Made by a program: the position numbers and the translations under genes | Shown: piece after piece, positions 56,953 through 64,000 of the stretch | Numbering within the stretch: the first letter of the stretch is position 1 | Layout of the letters: every line of letters starts with the position of its first letter | Assembly: GCA_024102665.1 (NCBI GenBank) | Contig: JAGFJP010000008.1 | Location: 1 to 64,000, forward strand | DNA length: 64,000 nucleotides | Direction: 5' to 3' | Source of the DNA: Thiogranum sp. | Lineage (GTDB): Bacteria > Pseudomonadota > Gammaproteobacteria > DSM-19610 | The notes under the pieces: generated by a model | Told to the model about the DNA's origin: nothing | Seen by the model: only the letters and a program-made list of their open reading frames with translations | Databases searched by the model: none

Positions 56953-58515
56953 ATGGAGCTTGAAAAAATCGCAGAAATAGAACACGCGACCAAAGGGGGG
57001 CGGAAAGAGTTTCTGCGTCTGGGCACGGCGTTGCTGTTCATTGTCGGCATTATGCTGTTTGTCGGTTCACGCGGTGGCGAAGTCAGCCACATGCTGATTA
57101 TCGCCGCCATGATCGGCGGTTACATGGCGATGAACATCGGCGCCAACGATGTGGCCAACAATGTCGGTCCCGCAGTCGGTTCGCGGGCCCTGACGCTGAC
57201 CGGCGCCATCCTGCTTGCGGCGATTTTCGAAGCCGGTGGCGCGCTGATCGCCGGCGGCGACGTGGTGGGAACCATTCAGAAAGGAATCATCTCCCCGGAC
57301 CTGATCGGCGACGCCGATGTATTCGTGTGGTTGATGATGGCGGCGCTGCTGGCGGGCGCGCTGTGGCTCAACATCGCGACCCTGTCCGGCGCGCCGGTTT
57401 CCACCACGCATTCCATTGTCGGCGGCGTGCTGGGCGCGGGGATCGCGGCGGGCGGCTGGGGCATCGCCGACTGGGCAAAGGTCGGCCAGATTGCCGCCAG
57501 CTGGCTGATCTCACCGCTGATGGGCGGCATCATCGCCGCGGCTTTCCTGTATCTCATCAAGCGCACCATCACCTATCAGAACGACAAGGTCGCGGCAGCC
57601 GTGCGCATGGTGCCGGTCCTGGCGGCGGTCATGGCCTGGGCGTTCGGCACTTACCTGGTGATGAAGGGCCTGCATCGCATCTGGCAGGTGGATATCGCAG
57701 AGGCCATGGGTATTGGCCTGGGTGTTGCCGTGGTCGTGTTTTCCATTGCCCGACCGGTGGTCGCCCGGGCAGCCGCGCAACTGGAGAATTCCGGGCGGGG
57801 CGTCAATCGCCTGTTCACAGTGCCGCTGGTATTTGCCGCCGCGCTGCTCAGTTTCGCGCACGGCGCCAACGACGTGGCCAACGCCGTCGGACCGCTGGCA
57901 GCGATAAACGAAGTTATCGCCTCCGGCCGCATCGCCCGCGAGGCGTCGATACCCCTGTGGGTGATGGTGGTCGGCGCGCTGGGCATCGCTGTCGGCCTGG
58001 CGCTCTACGGGCCCAGGCTGATCCGCACCGTGGGCTCGGAGATCACCGAGCTGAACCAGATGCGGGCTTTCTGCATCGCGCTGAGCGCGGCCATCACGGT
58101 CATCGTCGCAACGCATTTCGGTCTGCCGGTGAGTTCCACGCACATTGCGGTCGGCGCCGTATTCGGCGTGGGCTTTCTGCGCGAATACCTGAAGGCCTCG
58201 TATGCGCGCATGGTGAACGAGATAGAACACCATCACCAGGATGCCGACCGTTCCGAGGTCGAGGCGTTTCTGACACGTTTCGAGGCCGCGTCGCTCGCTG
58301 ACAAAGGCGCCATGCTGAAGCAGCTCAAGCGCGATAAAGCGTCTACGCCATTGAGCAAGAAAGAGCGCAAGACACTGAAAAAGATTTATCGCACCGAGCT
58401 GGTGAAACGCTCGGCGCTGCTGAAAATCGCCGCGGCCTGGCTGATCACCGTGCCCGCCTCGGGGCTGTTCGCGGCTATCCTGTTCTTCACCATCAGGGGC
58501 ATCATGCTGCCTTGA
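56953..58515 (+). CDS. pit: PiT-family inorganic phosphate transporter
   Basis: A 520-residue inner-membrane phosphate transporter of the PHO4/PiT family. Two signature repeats are present: IGANDVANNVGPAVGSRALTL near residue 55 and GANDVANAVGPLAAINEV near residue 310. Other family motifs are LSGAPVSTTHSIVGGVLGAG and LPVSSTHIAVGAVFGVGFLRE. A cytoplasmic charged loop of about 75 residues (MLKQLKRDKASTPLSKKERKTLKK) lies before the last segment. A Pho box is 38 bp upstream; with ppk1 7 kb away this suggests a phosphate-related set, though the genes are separate units. Confidence 0.92.
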   Translation: MELEKIAEIEHATKGGRKEFLRLGTALLFIVGIMLFVGSRGGEVSHMLIIAAMIGGYMAMNIGANDVANNVGPAVGSRALTLTGAILLAAIFEAGGALIAGGDVVGTIQKGIISPDLIGDADVFVWLMMAALLAGALWLNIATLSGAPVSTTHSIVGGVLGAGIAAGGWGIADWAKVGQIAASWLISPLMGGIIAAAFLYLIKRTITYQNDKVAAAVRMVPVLAAVMAWAFGTYLVMKGLHRIWQVDIAEAMGIGLGVAVVVFSIARPVVARAAAQLENSGRGVNRLFTVPLVFAAALLSFAHGANDVANAVGPLAAINEVIASGRIAREASIPLWVMVVGALGIAVGLALYGPRLIRTVGSEITELNQMRAFCIALSAAITVIVATHFGLPVSSTHIAVGAVFGVGFLREYLKASYARMVNEIEHHHQDADRSEVEAFLTRFEAASLADKGAMLKQLKRDKASTPLSKKERKTLKKIYRTELVKRSALLKIAAAWLITVPASGLFAAILFFTIRGIMLP

Positions 58516-58650
58516 GGCGGAAGCTGCGCAAGGGTATTCCGCGAGCTTGAAGTACAGGACCTGCCCGGTTTCCGCCGCCCACGCTGTCAGCATGTGCGCA
58601 AAAGTATGCGCGGTCTGTGCGGAAGCACGCATTGCCATCGGCATGCTTCG

Positions 58651-59562
58651 CTACAGGGTTGCCGCGGCGAAGGTGTCACAGGCCTGCACTTCACCGCGAT
58701 CCAGTCCGATCCTGAACCATTTCACCCGCTGCGCCGAGCTGCCGTGCGTGAAGGAATCGGGGCTGACATAACCCCGGCTCTGCTTCTGCAGGCGATCGTC
58801 TCCGATCGCACTGGCGGCCGCGAGACCTTCCTCCACATCGCCTTCCTCCAACAGCTGACGAGACTGATGGGCGTGATGCGCCCACACGCCAGCAAGACAA
58901 TCGGCCTGCAATTCCATGCTTACCGAAAGCCGGTTGCTGTCCGCCTCGCTGAGTCCGCGCCGGACCTGCTGCACCTTTTCAGAAATACCCAGCAGGGTCT
59001 GCACGTGATGGCCCACCTCGTGGGCGATTACATAGGCTTGAGCGAAATCACCCGGCGCCTTGAAGCGGTGTTTGAGATCGCTGTAGAAACTGAGATCGAT
59101 ATAGACCTTATGGTCGCCAGGACAGTAAAAGGGACCCATGGCCGCCTGCCCCAGACCGCAGGCAGAGTTGACTGCACCGCGAAACAACACCAGGCGCGGT
59201 TCCTGATAGGTAGCGCCCTGCTGCTGGAACAAGGCGGACCAGGTTTCTTCCGTGTCGGCCAGCACCACCGACACGAAATCGACCAGCTCCTGTTCCTCGG
59301 CACTTTCAACCACCAGCTCACTTTGTTGAGAGCCAGCCGGGTCCGTCAGCCCGCCGGTACCCGTCAGGATGTCGAGGTTGCCGGTGTACATAAGGTAGCC
59401 GCCCAGGGCCAGCACTGCGATCACTGTTCCCTTGAAACCCAGAAAACGATAGACGACCGGCAGCAGCCTGAGTACGCCCCCGCCACCGCCGCCCAGGCGG
59501 CCGGGGGACTCGCCGCGTCGATCCTCGATATTGCTGCTCTGCCGCTTTCCACGCCAACGCAT
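58651..59562 (-). CDS. ypfJ: Neutral zinc metallopeptidase YpfJ
   Basis: A 303-residue membrane-anchored protein of the YpfJ/zinc metallopeptidase family. The N-terminus (MRWRGKRQSSNIEDRRGESP) is the family start. A Gly-rich stretch and one membrane segment (GTVIAVLALGGYLMY) follow. The catalytic part has AYVIAHEVGHHVQTLLG (HExxH, as HEVGHH) and SMELQADCLAGVWAHH (third zinc ligand Glu). The conserved ACGLGQAAMGPFYCPGDHKVYIDLSFY segment holds two Cys. The start at 59562 is preferred to the GTG at 59571 by homology. Its function in cells is unknown. Confidence 0.9.
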   Translation of the reverse strand: MRWRGKRQSSNIEDRRGESPGRLGGGGGGVLRLLPVVYRFLGFKGTVIAVLALGGYLMYTGNLDILTGTGGLTDPAGSQQSELVVESAEEQELVDFVSVVLADTEETWSALFQQQGATYQEPRLVLFRGAVNSACGLGQAAMGPFYCPGDHKVYIDLSFYSDLKHRFKAPGDFAQAYVIAHEVGHHVQTLLGISEKVQQVRRGLSEADSNRLSVSMELQADCLAGVWAHHAHQSRQLLEEGDVEEGLAAASAIGDDRLQKQSRGYVSPDSFTHGSSAQRVKWFRIGLDRGEVQACDTFAAATL

Positions 59563-59807
59563 AACAATCACCCGCGATGTCCCGAATGTTGAGCGACCGG
59601 CGACATTGCCCGAAGCACGCAGCTAGTCTAGCTCACACTATAGTCCAGTGTGCTTTCTGGTTGGTGTGGCCCGGCGGTGGTCGTCGGAGGCAAGGAGATA
59701 GTATGCATGAGACTCATGACTCGATTCGGTTCGCAGTTGCCGCCTGGCGCATTGATCCTTGAGCGCAGGTATGGGCTGATTTTCTGCGTGACGTTCTGCT
59801 CCTGGCC

Positions 59808-60332
59808 TTACTTTTCGGCGGCGGTTTTCAACGCCGCCAGGCTTTCCTCGAATTTCTCCCCGATCATCTTGTCCATGCTGCAGAAGAGCCCGAACAACTT
59901 CGAGATGTAGGGACTCGGGCCGGAGATCGCCTGCGTCACCCGCGTCGCGTCGCCCTCGGGTTGCAGCGTGAACTCCAGGGAGTTGTGCGCGGCGAACGGC
60001 TTGATGAAATCCATCCGGATAGTGAGCCTGGACGGCGACGACTCGGTGATTTCCATGCGCCCCTGGCCGATATCATTATTGCCCTCCCACTCGTACACCG
60101 CGCCCACGCCGCTGACGGCGCCGCTGTGGGCCCGTTTCATCCCGGGGTCGACTTTTTCCCAGGCCGACCAGGTCCGCATGCTGCGCAGGTCGTTGATCAG
60201 CGGATAAATCTTCTCCGGCGGCGCCTTGATGCGGGCGGAACGCTCGACGCGGAAGCTGTCCGGCAGGGTCGCGGCATAGATCAGCACGGACGCGATCAGC
60301 AGGACGACGACGATAAGAGTGATCTTGAGCAT
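59808..60332 (-). CDS. SRPBCC (START-like) family protein with membrane anchor
   Basis: A 174-residue protein with an N-terminal membrane segment (LKITLIVVVLLIASVLIYAATLP). The rest is a START/polyketide-cyclase-like helix-grip fold: FRVERSARIKAPPEKIYPLINDLRSMRTWSAWEKVDPGM, then VYEWEGNNDIGQGRMEITESSPSRLTIRMDFIKPF. Such proteins bind hydrophobic ligands. It lies at the end of the YCII/ECF42 cluster on the same strand, and SRPBCC genes often accompany DGPF genes. No ligand is predicted. Confidence 0.82.
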   Translation of the reverse strand: MLKITLIVVVLLIASVLIYAATLPDSFRVERSARIKAPPEKIYPLINDLRSMRTWSAWEKVDPGMKRAHSGAVSGVGAVYEWEGNNDIGQGRMEITESSPSRLTIRMDFIKPFAAHNSLEFTLQPEGDATRVTQAISGPSPYISKLFGLFCSMDKMIGEKFEESLAALKTAAEK

Positions 60333-60413
60333 GGGGTTCTCCTCATTGACGTTTGGTTGCTATACCTGCGACAAACGGGCCTGGCGTGAATCGATACACA
60401 GCGCCATTTACCT

Positions 60414-60770
60414 TCAGCCGGTAAAACAGGGTCCAACCTCGCGCACCTCGACCGTGGCCCACTCGGCCGCCGGGCATTCGCCGGCGATCTCGATCGCCTG
60501 TTTCCGGCTCACGTTGTCGATGAGAAAAAAGCCGCCGACCATTTCCTTGGTCTCGGCGAAGGGGCCGTCGAGCAGTTTGCGCTTGCCGCCACGCGCCGAT
60601 ACCCGCACGCCGGTGGCATCGGATTGCAGGGATTCCACGGCCTTGAGCAGGCCACGGGCCTTGAGGCCTTCACTGAAGCGCACCATCTGCGCGTAGAGTT
60701 GTTGTCCTTCCTCAAGCGTCCGTTCGGCGCGCTGGCCCCGGGGTTCCACGATCAAGAGCAGGTAAGCCAT
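60414..60770 (-). CDS. YCII/DGPF-family protein 1
   Basis: A 118-residue protein of the YCII-related (DGPF) family: YLLLIVEPRGQRAERTLEEGQQLYAQM, with the signature KLLDGPFAETKEMVGGFFLIDN and the closing GECPAAEWATVEVREV. The family has a ferredoxin-like fold, and the DGPF Asp is thought to be catalytic, but no reaction is established. It is the farthest of three intact copies from the sigma factor gene. DGPF genes next to ECF42 sigma factors are typical targets of that sigma factor. Confidence 0.85.
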   Translation of the reverse strand: MAYLLLIVEPRGQRAERTLEEGQQLYAQMVRFSEGLKARGLLKAVESLQSDATGVRVSARGGKRKLLDGPFAETKEMVGGFFLIDNVSRKQAIEIAGECPAAEWATVEVREVGPCFTG

Positions 60771-60906
60771 GTGTTTTCCTCTGGGTTGATTTGCGTTGAG
60801 GTTCCGCCGCGCGCGGGAAACTGCTGTATTCCATTTTTATAATGTTGCTCCTGTCCAACTGCCGGATGAACCCGGACCGGGCTATTTCTTCCCGTCCATG
60901 CCGATT

Positions 60907-61020
60907 TCAGGAACCGGTCGAGCTGTCGCTCGGATTGAAGTCCTCCCGCTCGTACAGCCGGCGCACTTCGATCCCGGCTTCCGATTCCCTGGTGGCTTTG
61001 ACGATGATCATGAACCGCAT
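60907..61020 (-). pseudogene. Internally deleted DGPF-family gene remnant
   Basis: A 37-codon frame starting MRFMIIVKATRESEAG, nearly the same as the start of the intact copy at 61051-61491 (MRFMIIVKATKDSEAG). It then jumps directly to IEVRRLYEREDF, matching the late segment IEIRQVFEAEDF of that copy. About 80 residues, including the DGPF signature, are missing while the reading frame is kept. This fits a tandem duplicate that lost its core. Whether the short peptide is made is unknown. Confidence 0.7.
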
Positions 61021-61050
61021 GGCAATCTCCTGACGTATGACGCGTGCCGA

Positions 61051-61491
61051 CTAGCGCCGGGTGTTTTTTGCGAGCCGCTCGGCCTCGGCCCACACACGCT
61101 TTTCCTGCTCCCGCAGTTCCGGCGTGAATTCCTCGCCGAAATCCTCGGCCTCGAACACCTGGCGAATCTCGATCTCGGATTCACCGGGCATCGGGTTGGG
61201 GCAGCGCTTGACCCATTCGATGGCTTCCTCCAGCGACTTCACCTGCCACAACCAGAATCCGGCGATCAGTTCCTTGGTTTCGGCGAATGGTCCGTCGATC
61301 ACCGTGCGCTGAGCGCCGGAAAACCGCACGCGCGCCCCCCTGGAGCTGGGGTGCAATCCCTCGCCCGCGAGCATCACGCCGGCCCGTACCAGCTCTTCGT
61401 TGTAGTTCCCCATCTCTGTCAGCAGCTTCTCGTCCGGCATGACGCCGGCCTCCGAGTCTTTGGTGGCTTTGACGATGATCATGAATCGCAT
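61051..61491 (-). CDS. YCII/DGPF-family protein 2
   Basis: A 146-residue DGPF-family protein starting MRFMIIVKATKDSEAG, with GGAG ahead of the ATG at 61491. The signature is RTVIDGPFAETKELIAGFWLWQV, followed by EAIEWVKRCPNP and a charged tail (FTPELREQEKRVWAEAERLAKN) longer than in copy 1. It is the closest relative of the collapsed copy at 60907-61020. The catalytic-type Asp and the His/Arg network are kept, so it should be functional. Confidence 0.88.
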   Translation of the reverse strand: MRFMIIVKATKDSEAGVMPDEKLLTEMGNYNEELVRAGVMLAGEGLHPSSRGARVRFSGAQRTVIDGPFAETKELIAGFWLWQVKSLEEAIEWVKRCPNPMPGESEIEIRQVFEAEDFGEEFTPELREQEKRVWAEAERLAKNTRR

Positions 61492-61623
61492 GGTCTGTCT
61501 CCTTCGGGTTTCGTTACGGGACCGGGTTTTCGGCCTGGTCATGCCGGCCGGCCCGGCCCCTGTGTTACCTGGTCGAACGGGGCGCCGCCAAATCGACATC
61601 TCGCGCCATCACAATAAACATGG

Positions 61624-62016
61624 TCATTTGCGCGCGGAACGTCGCTGTTCACTGGCGCGTACCATTTCCGTCAGGTCCGCGGCCGGGCGAATCTCGAAGG
61701 GTCCGTTGCGCACGCCCGGGTGCTTCGACATCAGCTGGATGGCGTGATTCAGGTCATCGGCCTCGAGTATCAGGATTCCGCCCAGTTGTTCCCTGGTCTC
61801 GGCGAAGGGGCCGTCGGTGATGGACACCTTGCCGTTGTTCCAGCGCAGGGTGGTGGCGTTCTGCGCGCCCTGGAGCGCTTCCCCGCCCGCGAAATGACCG
61901 TTCTTGCGCAGCACGTCGTCGTAGGCGAAGCACTCGTCCATCCAGGCGTTGCGCTCGCTTTCGGACAGCATTTCCCAGCGTTTCTCGTCGTAGTATCCAA
62001 GGCAAATGTATTTCAT
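61624..62016 (-). CDS. YCII/DGPF-family protein 3
   Basis: A 130-residue protein: [36 protein letters not shown], signature [22 protein letters not shown], and [21 protein letters not shown]. The subfamily with [11 protein letters not shown] starts commonly lies beside ECF42 sigma factors. It is the nearest copy to the sigma gene (78 bp). A GAGAAAACC ribosome site precedes the start. Confidence 0.88.
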   Translation of the reverse strand: MKYICLGYYDEKRWEMLSESERNAWMDECFAYDDVLRKNGHFAGGEALQGAQNATTLRWNNGKVSITDGPFAETREQLGGILILEADDLNHAIQLMSKHPGVRNGPFEIRPAADLTEMVRASEQRRSARK

Positions 62017-62094
62017 GGTTTTCTCCTGGCCGTACCGGGTTGTTTACCTGCATGCTCTGGTCGATTGGCGGCACGCCAAATCGACAACCGCCGG

Positions 62095-63345
62095 TCAGTT
62101 TTTCAGCCCGGTCAGCCGCCGCTCGAGAAACCGCCGTTCCGGTTCCTGCTGCACGAGGGCGAGGGCCCGTTGGTAGGAAGCCCGGGCCTCCGTGTTCCGG
62201 CCGAGCCGCCGGCACAGGTCCGCCCGCGCCGAGTGCGCCAGGTGGTAGTCCGCCAGATCGCCGCGTGCGAGTAACGCGTCGATGAGTGCAAGGCCCGCTT
62301 CCGGACCATCGCGCATGGCCACCGCCACCGCGCGATTCAGCTCGACCACGGATGATGGCACCACCTGCACCAGCAGGTCGTACAGCCAGACGATGCGGGA
62401 CCAGTCGGTGGCGGCCGCTTCGGGCGCGTTGGCGTGCACCGCTGCGATCGCCGCCTGCAGCGTGTACGGGCCGAAGCGACGCGACGCCAGTGCCCGTTCC
62501 GCCAGCGCCAGCCCCTCGGCGATCTGCTCCCGGTTCCAGAGTGAGCGGTCCTGCTCGTCGAGCAGGATCAGGTCGCCGGTCGGCGACGCGCGCGCCGCGC
62601 GCCGCGATTCCTGCAGCAGCATCAGGGCCAGGAGTCCCATCGCCTCCGGCTCCGGCAGCAACTCGATCAGCAGCCGGCCCAGGCGAATCGCCTCGCCCGA
62701 GATATCGGGGCGCGTCAGCGTCGCGCCCGAGGAGGCGGAGTAGCCCTCATTGAACACCAGGTAGATCACGCGCAGCACGCTCTCGAGCCGATCCGGCAGA
62801 GCGTCCGGCGACGGTACTTCATAAGGAATGCGCGCGTCGCGGATCCTGGTCTTGGCGCGCACGATGCGCTGCGCCAGCGTTGCCGGCGCGGTGAGGAAGG
62901 CGCGCGCGATTTCTTCGGTCGTGAGTCCGCAGACCTCGCGCAGCGTCAGCGCCACCTGCGCGTCGGGCGGCAGGGCGGGATGGCAACAGGTGAACATCAG
63001 GCGCAGCCGGTCGTCCTCAATGTCCTCGTTGCCCCAGGTCGCGGGATCGTCGGGCGCGGCGATCGCCTGCGCGGCGTTTTCATCGATCGCTTCGAAGCGG
63101 GCGCGCCGGCGGATGCCGTCGATGGCCTTGAAACGTCCGGCCGACACCAGCCACGCCCGCGGATTGGCGGGCATGCCGTCGCGCGGCCACTGCTCGAGTG
63201 CCGCCCGGAAGGCATCGTGCAGCGCCTCTTCGGCGAGCTCGAAATCACCGAGCAGGCGTATAAGAGTAGCGAGCACGCGGCGTGACTCGGCGCGATAGAG
63301 CGCCTCCACCATCTCGCTGGTCGGCCCGGTCGCATTGTTATTCAC
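62095..63345 (-). CDS. ECF42-type RNA polymerase sigma factor with C-terminal extension
   Basis: A 416-residue ECF sigma factor. Region 2 (VEALYRAESRRVLATLIRLLGDFELAEEALHDAFRAALEQWP) and region 4 (LREVCGLTTEEIARAFLTAPATLAQRIVRAKTRIRDA) form the first 180 residues. The rest is a helical extension with TPR-like repeats (DWSRIVWLYDLLVQVVPSSVVELNRAVAVAM, ADLCRRLGRNTEARASYQRALAL) typical of ECF42. No anti-sigma gene lies beside it; the extension itself is thought to control activity. The downstream DGPF genes are the expected regulon, as known for ECF42 in other bacteria. Confidence 0.9.
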   Translation of the reverse strand: MNNNATGPTSEMVEALYRAESRRVLATLIRLLGDFELAEEALHDAFRAALEQWPRDGMPANPRAWLVSAGRFKAIDGIRRRARFEAIDENAAQAIAAPDDPATWGNEDIEDDRLRLMFTCCHPALPPDAQVALTLREVCGLTTEEIARAFLTAPATLAQRIVRAKTRIRDARIPYEVPSPDALPDRLESVLRVIYLVFNEGYSASSGATLTRPDISGEAIRLGRLLIELLPEPEAMGLLALMLLQESRRAARASPTGDLILLDEQDRSLWNREQIAEGLALAERALASRRFGPYTLQAAIAAVHANAPEAAATDWSRIVWLYDLLVQVVPSSVVELNRAVAVAMRDGPEAGLALIDALLARGDLADYHLAHSARADLCRRLGRNTEARASYQRALALVQQEPERRFLERRLTGLKN

Positions 63346-63382
63346 CGGCGATGGTAGCTAACGCTATCTCCAAAGGTATCGA

Positions 63383-63523
63383 TCAGGGTTCGCACTCACG
63401 CAGTTCCGCAGTCACGTTGTAACGTTCCACGCTCTCCTGTTGGTTCGGATCTGTGCGCGCGACGACGGCGCGCGCTTTTGCGACGGAAAGCCGCCGTGCA
63501 CCTGCTTTGTTTTTCGCTGCCAT
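63383..63523 (-). CDS. Possible small basic protein upstream of the ECF sigma gene
   Basis: A 46-codon frame: MAAKNKAGARRLSVAKARAVV, then DPNQQESVERYNVTAELRECEP. An AGGGA lies about nine bases ahead of the ATG at 63523. It reads in the same direction as the ECF42 gene and ends 38 bp before it. A basic N-terminus and an acidic C-terminus resemble small structured proteins rather than random frames. No family is recognised. Confidence 0.35.
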   Translation of the reverse strand: MAAKNKAGARRLSVAKARAVVARTDPNQQESVERYNVTAELRECEP

Positions 63524-63919
63524 GATGGTTCCCTGGCGAGGATAAAGGACAGAATCAGCTGCTTCTTCAGATGCGCTCCTCCCGTAATTCTGAACACCTT
63601 AGCGCTTCTGTCAACGGGCTGCCGCGCTCCACATCTTCGTATGTGGTATTTCCCGGTAAGCGCGCATCACCTGTCAATTTCACCCGGCAAGACAGCGAGA
63701 GACACTTTTCTGACACGCCAAATCATCTTCTTTGTCCCTTGGAGCCATGGGCCGGCAGGTTGCCCGGAACGCAGCAAGCGGCGGAAAATTCCAGCATCAT
63801 TCCGCCACATGCCGGGCGCTCCCGGCCACTGACGCTCACAACCGGTGCCCGGGATGTTTCGAGATCCCGGAGGTGGTCGGTGATAACATGGCCAAACCAC
63901 AAGAGGCGGAGGATCCTGC
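63524..63919. other. Intergenic stretch before the last gene
   Basis: About 400 bp with no supported gene. The open frames across it (such as the 130-codon one from 63440) have random-looking composition, with many Cys, Arg and His. No repeat, terminator or clear promoter was found. It should hold the start signals for the leftward sigma-factor unit and the rightward flavoprotein gene. Confidence 0.35.
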
Positions 63920-64000
63920 GTGACCGGCATCAGTGATTCGCGTTCACCGCGCAAAAAGCTGCTCATCGTGGGTTCGGGGCCGGCGGGGCTGTCGATCGGG
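63920..64000 (+). CDS. FAD/NAD(P)-binding oxidoreductase, 5' part
   Basis: The first 27 codons of a gene that runs out of the window. It starts at GTG 63920 after GGAGG and encodes a short leader, then KKLLIVGSGPAGLSIG, the beta-alpha-beta dinucleotide motif GxGxxG of FAD-dependent oxidoreductases and monooxygenases. The family cannot be narrowed from this fragment. Confidence 0.7.
   Translation, partial: MTGISDSRSPRKKLLIVGSGPAGLSIG

Noticed and set aside
59634-59652. CACACT...AGTGTG hairpin as a terminator of the SRPBCC gene
   Set aside because: The six-base stem lies more than 150 bp from the stop and lacks a U-run on that strand.
63440-63832. 130-codon open frame near the right end
   Set aside because: Composition is random (many Cys, Arg, His, Ser), there is no ribosome site, and it overlaps a more plausible small frame on the other strand.

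Overview
The window is a GC-rich, densely packed stretch of a gammaproteobacterial chromosome. This is inferred from gene content and order: tesA divergent from ybbA-ybbP, glgB-glgX, rhlE, ypfJ, an RNA-degradosome-type ppk1, and RAYT/REP-like palindromes. The relatives it resembles look like sulfur-oxidising or Chromatiales-type bacteria, but the genus cannot be read from the sequence. No rRNA, tRNA, CRISPR array or complete insertion sequence was seen.

Layout. 1-4100: end of a CapA-like gene and a copper island (Cys-rich CopL-like protein, CopB-type P1B ATPase, SHOCT protein). 4100-10050: a Crp/Fnr regulator and a polyprenyl-linked glycan locus. 10070-13600: two flavin-split-barrel proteins (one fused to GAF), a sulfotransferase and a c-type cytochrome bracketed by two inverted copies of one palindromic repeat. 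13750-34470: the most unusual part (below). 34500-43100: ABC-F ATPase, Hpt-REC-REC-GGDEF protein, CheY-like regulator, glgX-glgB. 43300-47100: tesA/ybbA/ybbP. 47150-58500: three signalling or phosphate blocks (PAS kinase, ppk1, hybrid kinase, rhlE, PiT transporter). 58650-63350: ypfJ, then an ECF42-type sigma factor with three DGPF/YCII proteins, a collapsed fourth copy and a SRPBCC protein. The last 81 bases start an FAD-dependent oxidoreductase.

The 13.7-34.5 kb region reads as one sulfur/selenium/tellurium (chalcogen) module under its own sigma-54 two-component system. It holds an ExtH-like rhodanese lipoprotein, an ExtJ-like small protein, two multihaem cytochromes, an ExtI-like porin, two TusA-like sulfur carriers, a YedE/YeeE transporter, DsrE-like proteins, a CSCG-motif permease, a MerB-like lyase and an apparently exported methyltransferase-like protein. 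A divergent operon encodes a second lipoprotein, a DUF169 protein, a subtilase lipoprotein and a stand-alone prodomain-like protein. The two large lipoproteins (17041-18987 and 24395-25900) end in the same tail, a poly-Gly run then LPPNPCG, written with different codons.

Five -24/-12 promoter candidates sit in front of these units. Three of the upstream regions carry two NTGCAA sites whose starts are exactly 36 bp apart. One such pair lies midway (99 bp each way) between the two divergent promoters. The NtrC-type regulator at 30964-32358, with GAFTGA and a Fis-type helix, is the obvious candidate to bind them. Together these suggest a coordinated regulon for periplasmic and outer-membrane chalcogen-oxyanion handling. 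The Ext assignments rest on remembered family resemblance and gene order, not on a database search.
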